Positions 43,609-55,700 of a stretch of 64,000 bases of DNA are shown here, piece after piece. The position numbers and the translations under genes are program-made. The stretch is from Limonium bicolor. Taxonomy: Eukaryota > Streptophyta > Magnoliopsida > Caryophyllales > Plumbaginaceae. The stretch spans positions 141,921,296 through 141,985,295 of the forward strand of contig CM041776.1 in assembly GCA_023374045.1 (NCBI GenBank). Direction: 5' to 3'. Positions within the stretch are counted from its first letter, which is position 1. Each line of letters starts with the position of its first letter. The notes under the pieces were generated by a model. That model did no database searches and was not told the DNA's origin. It saw only the letters and a list, made by a program, of their open reading frames with translations.

Positions 43609-46600
43609 GAAGTATCGCTCTGATGACTAAGTTACCGAGCTTAGGAAGTACCGAGTTAAGATTTTAGTACTTTGGGTTAAGGGTTGAGTGATAGCGTGAG
43701 TGGTACGCTAGTTAGGAACTATCAGTGAATACTGGAAACCTACAATATCCTTCCCGCCCTCCACAATCCCTATTTTATGACTTGGGAAAGAACGCCAGAG
43801 AGATGAAAGTCCCCTCTTACTCGGGAAACCCGAGCTGGTTGTTATTAAGAACTTATGTGAGTACGGAGAACCTGTCACACGGTAGATCCCGAAAGGTGGG
43901 AATCCCGGAGACAGTTTCCATCTGAACAATGTTAACCGCGTTTCATAGCGAAGAATGAAGAATCTTGTGTATGGGAGAATAGAATTTCCGGCAACCTGGG
44001 TCGACATGCCAAGCAGTCGAGAACAACCAGCTTGCTACGCACTGACTGTGCAACAGGCAAGAAATGAAGTAATGAAACCCGAGACAAGTGTCTGCGGGAC
44101 TACCAATACTAAACGATGACACCAGCGGTATACTAACCGACAAAGGAACTACAACGTAGTACCCAAACAAGAGACAAGTCTCAGTAACCACCATAAATGC
44201 GTGGAACGGGCTACGAAGGTGGAACGGTATTAAGTAAAAAAAAAGAGGGAGATCTCCCAGAATGGGAAACACCCCAGTTAATGATTATTATGTGGAGACA
44301 GCGAGAAGTACTCAGAAGATTTATTGTCAAGACGGTAAGATCAAGTAAGGGCCAACAAGGCCACTGATGACAGTGCAGGTAAGAACAAAGACACAACCGG
44401 TGTGTGTGTTTAACCGATAGCCAGTTAGCATGGCGCACTTGCCATGGCAAGTGCTGCTATAACAGGGCTGTTCGGGAAAAGTTTTAGCAGATACCAAGTA
44501 CTTAGTGAAGTAACAAGAAGTTAAAGGAGATCATCATAACCTTGGAAGGGCTGAACAGCTTAACCTTTATAATTGGAAATACACCAGTCAGCAAGAAGCT
44601 AGACTTGGTTAAGGCAGGAAGACGTTGTGAGACCATGAAAAATTTTCTTTCAGACTCAGATTTATTTCAAACTCTTTTCCTTCAAAACCAAATTTTCTTT
44701 CAAACCCATTCTGTTTCAAACCTCTTTTAAAACCAAACCAGGAGACCTACACCGGCCGTAGTGCCACACAGTAGCTAATTTACACCCAGTTTACTTTCGA
44801 ACAACCGGATGGAAACCAGTAAGCCCAAGGGTAGCAACCCGAGGGAATGGATGGAGTTTATAATGATACAACGGTTGATAAACTTTCCCTTGATTAAGTT
44901 TGGGAAGCACGGAATGTATATTGTCACAGGACAATACAAGGGAGTTGACAACAGAATACTTCACCTAGGCGTGTGACGGACACTACGAGTGTACCAACTG
45001 TGTGGGACGACCGCACTCCGATAGGAGCATGTGGGCCTGACAGACCTGCTTATAGGTTAGTTGGGTAAGTAGCAATGTATCAGTATGATACCCCACATAT
45101 GTATACGAGTAGAGTCCGGAACACGGGAAGTAGTCGACTCCATACTACGGTCAGCAGTAAAAGTCAAGTAAGAGCTAAGGATTACCATGAATGGTTGGAG
45201 TAAAGGAACCCAGTTAAGAAGACCAAAGGAATTGGTGAAATTGTTCAAGGAGATATTTGGGAGTTGGGAGGTGCGAAGTGCACCGACTATTATATAAAGA
45301 CATTGGATACGTCTTAAGAATCTTCAAAAAAAAAACATGATAGCAGAAACGAAAAACCCAGCTAAGAACACAGGAAAGCGTAGTTTACTGAATGTACCCA
45401 TAAGTGCAAGCCAAACGTAATGGCATATTTTAGTAACACCCAGGAGCAATCCTTGAAGGGTGTTTGGATTAAACATTGTTGGATGAAGCAATGTAATAGG
45501 AACGCAAGATTTGAAACAATTACGCGGACTAAACACTGTAGGTAGCCCACTTAACAATAGGACCCTAAGTTGCCAAAGAGACAGCTTGGAAGGAATCGTA
45601 ACGGTGAGGCTTATAAGCCACAAACAACTTGTGTTATGTAAATGTGATCGGTTGCAGAAGTATATGTTGTACAAGTAAATAGAGCGGAGAACGAACCACT
45701 GCTTTAAGAGTGGGGACACCTCTCGGTATTGTGAAACCGCGAGAGCGGTAGTTGTGTGAACCAAGTTCAAGATGTACGATGAGGATGGACCATGTTGTTA
45801 TAACCCTAGAATGATTTGAATAAGAATAATACGAAAAGGAAGTGTTTGTACCAGTATGTAGAAAGGAAGAGTGATAAGTCTGATAGCAACCACCATAGGT
45901 GCGTGATGCTAAATGTAGTGAACAACGCTTAAGGAGCATAAAGACTCAAGGAGTAGCGTATCCAACAAACAGCCAAGTGGCCAAACCCAGTGTGATGGCG
46001 GAAGCTAATATAATAGCGGACGCAGTGTAAGTTGATGTTGTAAAATGAAAGAGGATACGGTGTGCAATAAGGACCGTTGTATAAGTATTATTTAGTGATG
46101 GTATGATAAATAAGCAGAGTTGTGAGTTAAACCCAGTGGAGATACAACAGTAAGTGATAGCAAACGAACCAAGCAGTAAGCGGGTGGCAAGTGTTATGTG
46201 ATAAGAATTTCAGTAAAACACAGTGTAAATTCCTATCGCAATCGCATGAGAGATTTACTGTCAAGGGTTTACGCCTCTGCACTCTGTATGACTGAGTGTT
46301 TTGGTATTGCACTTGCGCAGTAATGATCGAGTGGGATAGCTAGGATTTGAGGAAATGTTAATTGTGGTGGACGAAGAAAGAAATTCATAATACTATAATG
46401 ACCAATGCATAGGAAATGCAAGGTCGTACCGATGGAAGAGTACTTGTACAAAACCAAATGTGGAGGCATGATTAAGAATAAGTGACTACAGTGGCACTAA
46501 ATACCAAATGTCGGTGCGAAATATACCTCGAGTGTGGGAAATAACCGAGAGAGCACTACACATTAGGTAGTAGCTCAATCTCAACCGACAGTGAGTCGGT

Positions 46601-48208
46601 AGAAGCAAGTCAATCATTGTGAATTACATAGTAGTTTACGCAGTAAGTTATGAGAGAAGTGGATGGAAAGTTATGAAACTCACCCAATTCGCTCAGGGTA
46701 AGAGATACCATGCGTCGGTTGAGAAACCATTATTACCAAGATAAGGGTAATACATTGGAGATGTACAATACAGTAACAGTAACGAATGGGAAACTAGCCC
46801 TATAATTATCAGAGTTGCGCAACAGAGGCCGTGAGCCGATGCATCAGATACCGTTGTGAATATGAATGAATGGCTAGTTAGCAATGCCTAGAAACCTCAC
46901 AGGCCAGGACCGAAATCGGTTATGAGTTAGATAAACTCCAAAGAGAATTCTTGGTCTAGGGACAAAAACCGCTAATATGGTTAAGATCCTCTAACCAGAA
47001 CACATTGTATAGCAGACCGCGGGGAAGTTAAAGTACTTCACAACGGCAGAACATTTTAAACCAATGTTTAGTGATGATTATGTGGGCGTAATCCCTCGTA
47101 AGGGGGTAGAGCGCAAAGCCGCTTAGTGTTTTACCGTAAAGTGTACGTGAACTATGTAGTGCATAGCACAAAAATGATTTGCTATGATGGTTGGCGCGTG
47201 TGTTATACAAACATACGCATTCATTTATGGTTAGATTGTGGTAATTGCGCACAGAAGATGCGAATAACATTGTAGGAGGTGTTGTTTTTTTGTTAACAGT
47301 GGTGTGTGAGAGTACAAGTGGAAGGGAGTAAAGAAACTCCCGGGGAACTAAAACCCCGACGGTGCATAAATGTGAACCATGTATTATATTTGATAAAAAA
47401 AATATGTATATATACAGTGTTGTGATTTATGAAGGGGTATGAGACCGACATAGAACCTAGTGAGAATTAAATTCCCTAGGTAACTTGAATCAAGTTGGAT
47501 TTGGATGATGACTGATAGACGGAGTTCTATCCCTTGGAGATGTAATGATTATGACTAGAAGGATTAAAAGATAGAAAATGGAATATGCTTGAATTAGTTG
47601 ATGCTTGAAAATGAAGTGGGAGGTGGAACTTGATTATCATGAGATCAAGGGAAGCCGAACACAAATTGGGGTGGAAAGATAGTTCAACACTGATGCTGAT
47701 CACATCAGGGTTGGATAACTCTAGAAGCTCCCTGTAAGTAGTCACAAATAACCACGTTAAAAAAGATACAAAGAGCATGAGTTGAACTTGGAGTTGTGTT
47801 GCGTTTTCAAAAAGGATTTTCAAATGGTATTTCCAAAACAGCCGATTCATATTTTGAATAAAGGATTCTCTTATATACTTAACCTAGTAAAGAATATTTT
47901 GTAATGCTTGCTCACGAGCTGAGGACGTATGAGCCTTTGTCTTCGGACCGGTGACATGAGAAGTATATTTTAAAAATGTATGTGATTGTTTTTACCTCCC
48001 AAAGAAACGGGGACCAGAAGGTGTCCATCGCGACCGGGTTCTGCGGGATCAGAGTGTATATGTACTCGACATGGGACTTGAGCCCATGAAGAGATGGAAA
48101 ATGTATTTCTGTTTGCTATACATGCTAAGGCATGTTGTGTGGTATGAGTAATAAATGTTATCTTACCTTGAGTTATATTGTGGATGGATTCTAAATTGGT
48201 TATGTTAT

Positions 48209-48375
48209 CCAGACCTATGAGTCTAACTGTTGTTATGTTACCCGGACCTGAGAGTCTAAGGGTTGTTATGTAAGTACAATACTGTTAAGGTACCCGGACC
48301 GTTAAGTCCGAGGTTATCATGTGAGTATGTCATGTCATGGATGGATGGGTATATGTGCCCAGACCGTTAAGTCCG
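48209..48375. repeat. Four short CCCGGACC...GTCC repeats near the LARD 3' end
   Basis: CCAGACCTATGAGTCT (48209), CCCGGACCTGAGAGTCT (48241), CCCGGACCGTTAAGTCCG (48292) and CCCAGACCGTTAAGTCCG (48358). The last two can form a CGGAC/GTCCG stem. The set recurs in internal region 2 at about 57391-57560. Confidence 0.65.
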
Positions 48376-48478
48376 AGGTTGGATGTAAAGGGTGTTTGGT
48401 AATGGAAAGTAATTTCGAAAGTAACTCCCTTATTCTGATCCAATGATGCGTGGAAATGTGAACTTCGAGGACGAAGTT

Positions 48479-48496
48479 CTTTTAAGGGGGGTAGAT
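48479..48496 (+). promoter_or_regulatory. Polypurine tract, LARD internal 1
   Basis: CTTTTAAGGGGGGTAGAT directly before LTR 2, the same sequence style as in the two Tekay-like elements. Confidence 0.8.
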
Positions 48497-51400
48497 TGAA
48501 ATACCCCAAACCTTGATATGATGTTTAAATGTTAAACTATGGTATTTAAAGGCTAAAAAGTGCCTTAGAAACATCGGTGTACAATTTAAACCATAGTAAA
48601 AACACAATAAAACACTAAGACACAGTTTGAGCAAAAACATGCTCTAAGCTTGGGGTGAACTTGGTTAGGACCCAAAGAGCCTACCAAGATTTGATAATAT
48701 TTAATTATGATTTTATAAGGCTAATTAAGTCCTTAGGAAACCTTGGTAGACAATGAAACCAAACAAAACATAAATAAATACCTTAAGGTCAATATGGGCT
48801 AAAATGTGCTCTAAGCTTGGGATAAATTTGTATAAGACCTAATGGTCATACCTATACCTTATAAATATGTTAATGAACATATTAAACCAATTACCAAAGA
48901 AAACCAAGCTTGAAAACAAGTTAGAACACAAAAAGTGCTTTAAGGAGTCTTAAAGCACGTTTTTGAAAAATTGTCTTGTAAATGAGTTTTGAATGGCTAA
49001 ATGTCCATCATTACTCTTAAATGTATATGTGTACTATATAATATCACATTTGGATGTCTATATCAATAGGAAATAAAAAATTTCACTTCTATGTGCCTTG
49101 TTTTTGTGAATAGTGATTTAATAAGCTAGTTTGTAACATATGTTATCATAAGTAATTAAATTGACAAATAAAGACTAAAATACCCTTATGTAGTAAAGGG
49201 GGCCGGTTTTCTAAGTGTGGTGACTCACCACTCTCTTGTTAATATGAAAAGTAAATAAAGATGACTAATTAATGTATTTGCTTTATAAGCACAAATATCT
49301 TCTAAAAGCAAGTTTATCTCATTCTCTCATTTCCTTCTCATTTCACACGGTTCCAAGTCTTCTTCTACCTCCCTTCTTGCTGTTCTCTCACGGTAATACT
49401 CACCACCACCATTAAACTCTAGCTTTGACCTCTTGTAAATCCAAGCTCACTTAACCAAATCAAAAACAAACACCACCAATCTCTTCCTCTCATCAAGCTC
49501 TTCATTTCTATCTTCTTAAAATTCCAAGAGCCCCATTTCGGTGCCATGGAGTTCCACCATTGAAGGAGCTTGAGCTTGTATTTCTACATATTATTGATCC
49601 CCTTTGCTCCTAGGTAAGGAATCTCAAAGAAAAATCAAGTTTCTTTCATGTTTTTGCCTTGACCGAAATTGCACATTAATGGTGCTCTTTGTGTGACTTT
49701 GTTCTAGCTTCATTCCAACCTTTCATGGACTAGGTGGAGTCCTCTCTTGATAGATATTCAAACTCTCTTCAAAGACCAAGGTAAAACAACTACATTAATG
49801 TTTTTGAAACAATGTAAACCTAGGGTTTACAATGAGATGAAGCATAAAGCTTATATACTCATTTCAATGTTGGTATATTGTTTAGTAGTTGACAAGGAAT
49901 CAAATACCTTACCGGTTTTGTAAGGAAACAAGAAAGAAGTTTGGGTGGAAAAGAGGTAAATATGCTATCTCAATGTGGTTTAATGCCTTAGGAGAAATGA
50001 GCTTATAATGCTTGTTAAAACTACCTAAAGAGCCAATGGTAATGAGCTAGTAAATGCTCTCAAGGAGTTTATTAAGGGTATATGTTGTTGGGTGTATTTG
50101 CAGGTCAAAGGCATTATTTATGTGGGAAATTCAGTGTTTATGGTTTATGCAATTTAAGGGCCTAAGAGCCATGCATTTTAAGGGCCTAAGTGCCAAGCAA
50201 TTTAAATCATGCACTATATTGTGATGTAGTGTAAATTTGGTGAAGTTTTGTGTGTGATGGTGTTCTTGATGGATTTAGGTGTTCTTGAGTGTTTAATGGT
50301 GAAAACTATGAGCTTTGGAATGATGATGTGCTAAGAGAACCCATGGCAAAATTTGTAAAATGTATAAGGAGTTTTAAGTGCTTGAATGAGCTTGGGTGAA
50401 CTAGGAATTGTTAGAAATGCCTAAGTAATTTACAAGAGGAGAAATAATGTCTTAAGGTGTTCTAGGTAAACAAAGGACTTAGGCATCAACTAGGGTTTAG
50501 GTTGGTATGAAATAATGCTTAAGAGATGATGTTGAGATGAGGAGAAAACATTTTGGGATAGTAGTTTCCATAGGTAAGAAACAACATTAGAAACTTAATG
50601 TAAATGTTGTAAGTGTTAGTGAATTTATAAGGAAAAAATGAGTAACAAGTGAAACATGGAATTAGGAGTGTTAAAGATGATATTTGGACATTAGAATATA
50701 CCTAGGAACATTAGGTAAGTTTATACATTTAATGGAGGTGGAGAAATAATGCAACAAGGTTAGAAAAATGCAAATATAGCATTCTGTAGCTTGGGTCCGG
50801 GACTTGGTTAATGGTTAAAGTCCCGGACCATATATCAAAAACAGGCCGAGAGTTGTTCCATGTAGTGGTCCGGGACTTGGGGTGAGTACAAGGTCCCGGA
50901 CCACCCTATTAAATATGGCCGAGAGTACTCCAATGTGTTGGTCCGGGACTTAAGGTAAGGACCAAGTCCCGGACCACTCTAAAAATGTTGTTTAAGGTTG
51001 GAAAATGATGTCTAATGATGGAGATTGATGGATAATGATGTTATAAGGTTGTGTAGGACATGTTAGGTGAGTTATAAACGCAATTTGGTGGGTGAAAAGT
51101 TGAAGTAAAATGAAAGAGTGAAACATGTTAAAAATGTAAGGGTATTTAACTAGTTAAACGGGGTTAACCATGGTCATTCGACGTTACACAAACATATTAC
51201 CCCAATGTTAATGAAGGTAACTTTAATGTACCAGTTGTTCGAGAATTGTTCGAGGAACGTAAGTGGACATGGTAGAGTGGACTCCGGTGACAGGTATGGT
51301 TTTCTTGCAACCTGTGTCCTACCGGATTACACCGGCTTGTATGCCAATGTGTTTTTTGAGTGTTTGCCACCTTGTAAGATTAAAACATGTAATGAGTTTA

Positions 51401-52799
51401 TAGTAATTCATTTATGAGGCGCATCTGGTCTCCGATACCGTTTAACCTCAAATAAGTGTCAAACCTTAGCTAACTAGAACTAGGAACACGTGAGAGATCG
51501 GTATTCGGAGTTAACGACCCAAACCTTGGGAACGTTCTAACCACGGCTATGCGTGAGTTAGTTGTGTATTGTTGTTGTGTGCAAGTGTGTGAACCTCCCT
51601 TGCGTGTTTAACTCGGTTGTGATACCGTATGGTTGTGGATGTGATAAGTTCCATAGTGGAACTCTAACTACTTACTTATAAGTATATATGTACTAATGGG
51701 GGGTGAGGAGTCCGGTCATGTTCCGGCCACGCGTGTGAGGACGGGAGTCGATGTCATATCCGGTTCGACTCTCTTGGTGTATGTATGGGTTGTATTCCAA
51801 TTTGGTTTCAACCTTCCCTTAGCTTATCCAAAGCTAGTTTACTGACTCACGTCGGGCCACAGGGGCATACAAATGTTGTTTCGGTGTGCTTGGGATTACT
51901 ATACCCGACGCACCTTGGTGTTAAGTTAACCGTTCAAATTAACAGGACGGTAATGAGGTATGTAACGGGCTTAGTATGAGATTGGCAACAATCTCCAGGC
52001 TCACCGTGTTTATTAACTATGGTGGAAGGTTCCTTGTGTGAACCATACTTGTATTGTTATGTGTTATTGCTGTCAGGGATTACGGATGTGAACTCCGGTT
52101 TATAATAGGAGGCGTTAGGGATAACCCGATTTATAGGTAAGTGTCGTCTGTTAAGGAAGGAACTCCATTTAGAGGAGAGCCACTCTAGGGTCAAAGGAAA
52201 CTATGGTTGATTTGTTATGTGTGGATGTGTTGGATGTTTGTTGAGCCCTATTGTTGGGTGTATGCAATGTGTTGTGTGTTTATGGTTTACATGCGTGATT
52301 CAAATATAATCTACCGCATGTTAAGACGACAATTAGTTGTGCGTGGCCCGGTAGCATGCGGGCTGCGGGATTACCATACCAGCAAAGGCGCTGAGCCCCT
52401 TGGGGGCCACCCTTTTCTTCCTTTTCTATTTCAGGTACAAGGAGCTGGAAGCCGTTCGAGAGTAGGACGGTAGAGGGGTAGATGGTTATACATGGGTAGC
52501 CATATGAATGGCGTATGCATTGTAGGTGTAGTAAGTCCGAAATTGTTATCGGCGTTAGTTGTAAATACTCGGTACAGTGGGAATGTATGTATATAATAAA
52601 TGTTGGAAATGGAATAAGGATTGTATTGTGTAGTTGCTCGGGAATCTAGTCCATCAAACCGATACAATGTACATGTATTAGCCTTGTTAGCCACGTGGGT
52701 GGTTAACGGCGTGTAACACCATTGAATTAAGTAATGTGATGAGTTGAGATTTCCGCTGCAGTTTGATGTTAAGTGTACGGTGGTGGTTGGGGTGTTACA
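48497..52799 (+). mobile_element. LARD LTR 2
   Basis: 4,303 bp, nearly identical to LTR 1. It is shared by both internal regions, serving as the 3' LTR of the first unit and the 5' LTR of the second. The hairpin modules are at 50794-50982. Confidence 0.9.
50794..50982. repeat. Three hairpin modules (LARD LTR 2)
   Basis: Same three GGTCCGGGACTT...CCCGGACC pairs as in LTR 1, with pairing intact. Confidence 0.9.
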
Positions 52800-55700
52800 A
52801 AAAGTGGTATCAGAGCGAAGTATCGCTCTGATGACTAAGTTACCGAGCTTAGGAAGTACCGAGTTAAGATTTTAGTACTTTGGGTTAAGGGTTGAGTGAT
52901 AGCGTGAGTGGTACGCTAGTTAGGAACTATCAGTGAATACTGGAAACCTACAATATCCTTCCCGCCCTCCACAATCCCTATTTTATGACTTGGGAAAGAA
53001 CGCCAGAGAGATGAAAGTCCCCTCTTACTCGGGAAACCCGAGCTGGTTGTTATTAAGAACTTATGTGAGTACGGAGAACCTGTCACACGGTAGATCCCGA
53101 AAGGTGGGAATCCCGGAGACAGTTTCCATCTGAACAATGTTAACCGCGTTTCATAGCGAAGAATGAAGAATCTTGTGTATGGGAGAATAGAATTTCCGGC
53201 AACCTGGGTCGACATGCCAAGCAGTCGAGAACAACCAGCTTGCTACGCACTGACTGTGCAACAGGCAAGAAATGAAGTAATGAAACCCGAGACAAGTGTC
53301 TGCGGGACTACCAATACTAAACGATGACACCAGCGGTATACTAACCGACAAAGGAACTACAACGTAGTACCCAAACAAGAGACAAGTCTCAGTAACCACC
53401 ATAAATGCGTGGAACGGGCTACGAAGGTGGAACGGTATTAAGTAAAAAAAAAGAGGGAGATCTCCCAGAATGGGAAACACCCCAGTTAATGATTATTATG
53501 TGGAGACAGCGAGAAGTACTCAGAAGATTTATTGTCAAGACGGTAAGATCAAGTAAGGGCCAACAAGGCCACTGATGACAGTGCAGGTAAGAACAAAGAC
53601 ACAACCGGTGTGTGTGTTTAACCGATAGCCAGTTAGCATGGCGCACTTGCCATGGCAAGTGCTGCTATAACAGGGCTGTTCGGGAAAAGTTTTAGCAGAT
53701 ACCAAGTACTTAGTGAAGTAACAAGAAGTTAAAGGAGATCATCATAACCTTGGAAGGGCTGAACAGCTTAACCTTTATAATTGGAAATACACCAGTCAGC
53801 AAGAAGCTAGACTTGGTTAAGGCAGGAAGACGTTGTGAGACCATGAAAAATTTTCTTTCAGACTCAGATTTATTTCAAACTCTTTTCCTTCAAAACCAAA
53901 TTTTCTTTCAAACCCATTCTGTTTCAAACCTCTTTTAAAACCAAACCAGGAGACCTACACCGGCCGTAGTGCCACACAGTAGCTAATTTACACCCAGTTT
54001 ACTTTCGAACAACCGGATGGAAACCAGTAAGCCCAAGGGTAGCAACCCGAGGGAATGGATGGAGTTTATAATGATACAACGGTTGATAAACTTTCCCTTG
54101 ATTAAGTTTGGGAAGCACGGAATGTATATTGTCACAGGACAATACAAGGGAGTTGACAACAGAATACTTCACCTAGGCGTGTGACGGACACTACGAGTGT
54201 ACCAACTGTGTTGTGGGACGACCGCACTCCGATAGGAGCATGTGGGCCTGACAGACCTGCTTATAGGTTAGTTGGGTAAGTAGCAATGTATCAGTATGAT
54301 ACCCCACATATGTATACGAGTAGAGTCCGGAACACGGGAAGTAGTCGACTCCATACTACGGTCAGCAGTAAAAGTCAAGTAAGAGCTAAGGATTACCATG
54401 AATGGTTGGAGTAAAGGAACCCAGTTAAGAAGACCAAAGGAATTGGTGAAATTGTTCAAGGAGATATTTGGGAGTTGGGAGGTGCGAAGTGCACCGACAA
54501 TTATATAAAGACATTGGATACGTCTTAAGAATCTTCAAAAAAAAAACATGATAGCAGAAACGAAAAACCCAGCTAAGAACACAGGAAAGCGTAGTTTACT
54601 GAATGTACCCATAAGTGCAAGCCAAACGTAATGGCATTTTAGTAACACCCAGGAGCAATCCTTGAAGGGTGTTTGGATTAAACATTGTTGGATGAAGCAA
54701 TGTAATAGGAACGCAAGATTTGAAACAATTACGCGGACTAAACACTGTAGGTAGCCCACTTAACAATAGGACCCTAAGTTGCCAAAGAGACAGCTTGGAA
54801 GGAATCGTAACGGTGAGGCTTATAAGCCACAAACAACTTGTGTTATGTAAATGTGATCGGTTGCAGAAGTATATGTTGTACAAGTAAATAGAGCGGAGAA
54901 CGAACCACTGCTTTAAGAGTGGGGACACCTCTCGGTATTGTGAAACCGCGAGAGCGGTAGTTGTGTGAACCAAGTTCAAGATGTACGATGAGGATGGACC
55001 ATGTTGTTATAACCCTAGAATGATTTGAATAAGAATAATACGAAAAGGAAGTGTTTGTACCAGTATGTAGAAAGGAAGAGTGATAAGTCTGATAGCAACC
55101 ACCATAGGTGCGTGATGCTAAATATGTAGTGAACAACGCTTAAGGAGCATAAAGACTCAAGGAGTAGCGTATCCAACAAACAGCCAAGTGGCCAAACCCA
55201 GTGTGATGGCGGAAGCTAATATAATAGCGGACGCAGTGTAAGTTGATGTTGTAAAATGAAAGAGGATACGGTGTGCAATAAGCGACCGTTGTATAAGTAT
55301 TATTTAGTGATGGTATGATAAATAAGCAGAGTTGTGAGTTAAACCCAGTGGAGATACAACAGTAAGTGATAGCAAACGAACCAAGCAGTAAGCGGGTGGC
55401 AAGTGTTATGTGATAAGAATTTCAGTAAAACACAGTGTAAATTCCTATCGCAATCGCATGAGAGATTTACTGTCAAGGGTTTACGCCTCTGCACTCTGTA
55501 TGACTGAGTGTTTTGGTATTGCACTTGCGCAGTAATGATCGAGTGGGATAGCTAGGATTTGAGGAAATGTTAATTGTGGTGGACGAAGAAAGAAATTCAT
55601 AATACTATAATGACCAATGCATAGGAAATGCAAGGTCGTACCGATGGAAGAGTACTTGTACAAAACCAAATGTGGAGGCATGATTAAGAATAAGTGACTA

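Larger units (their letters stand above)
43592..48496 (+). mobile_element. LARD internal region 1 (non-coding)
   Basis: 4,905 bp between LTRs 1 and 2, with a primer site at 43597-43608 (TGGTATCAGAGC) and a purine tract at 48479-48496. I find no gag, protease, RT or integrase motif on either strand; the minus-strand ORFs of about 100-150 residues show no family features. Near the 3' end are four CCCGGACC-type short repeats (48209-48375) and the hairpin GAACTTCG-AGGA-CGAAGTTC (48460-48479). Confidence 0.8.

Noticed and set aside
45324..45770. 148-residue minus-strand ORF in the LARD interior
   Set aside because: No known motif, and it is shortened and shifted in the second copy (54535-54979), so it is probably chance.
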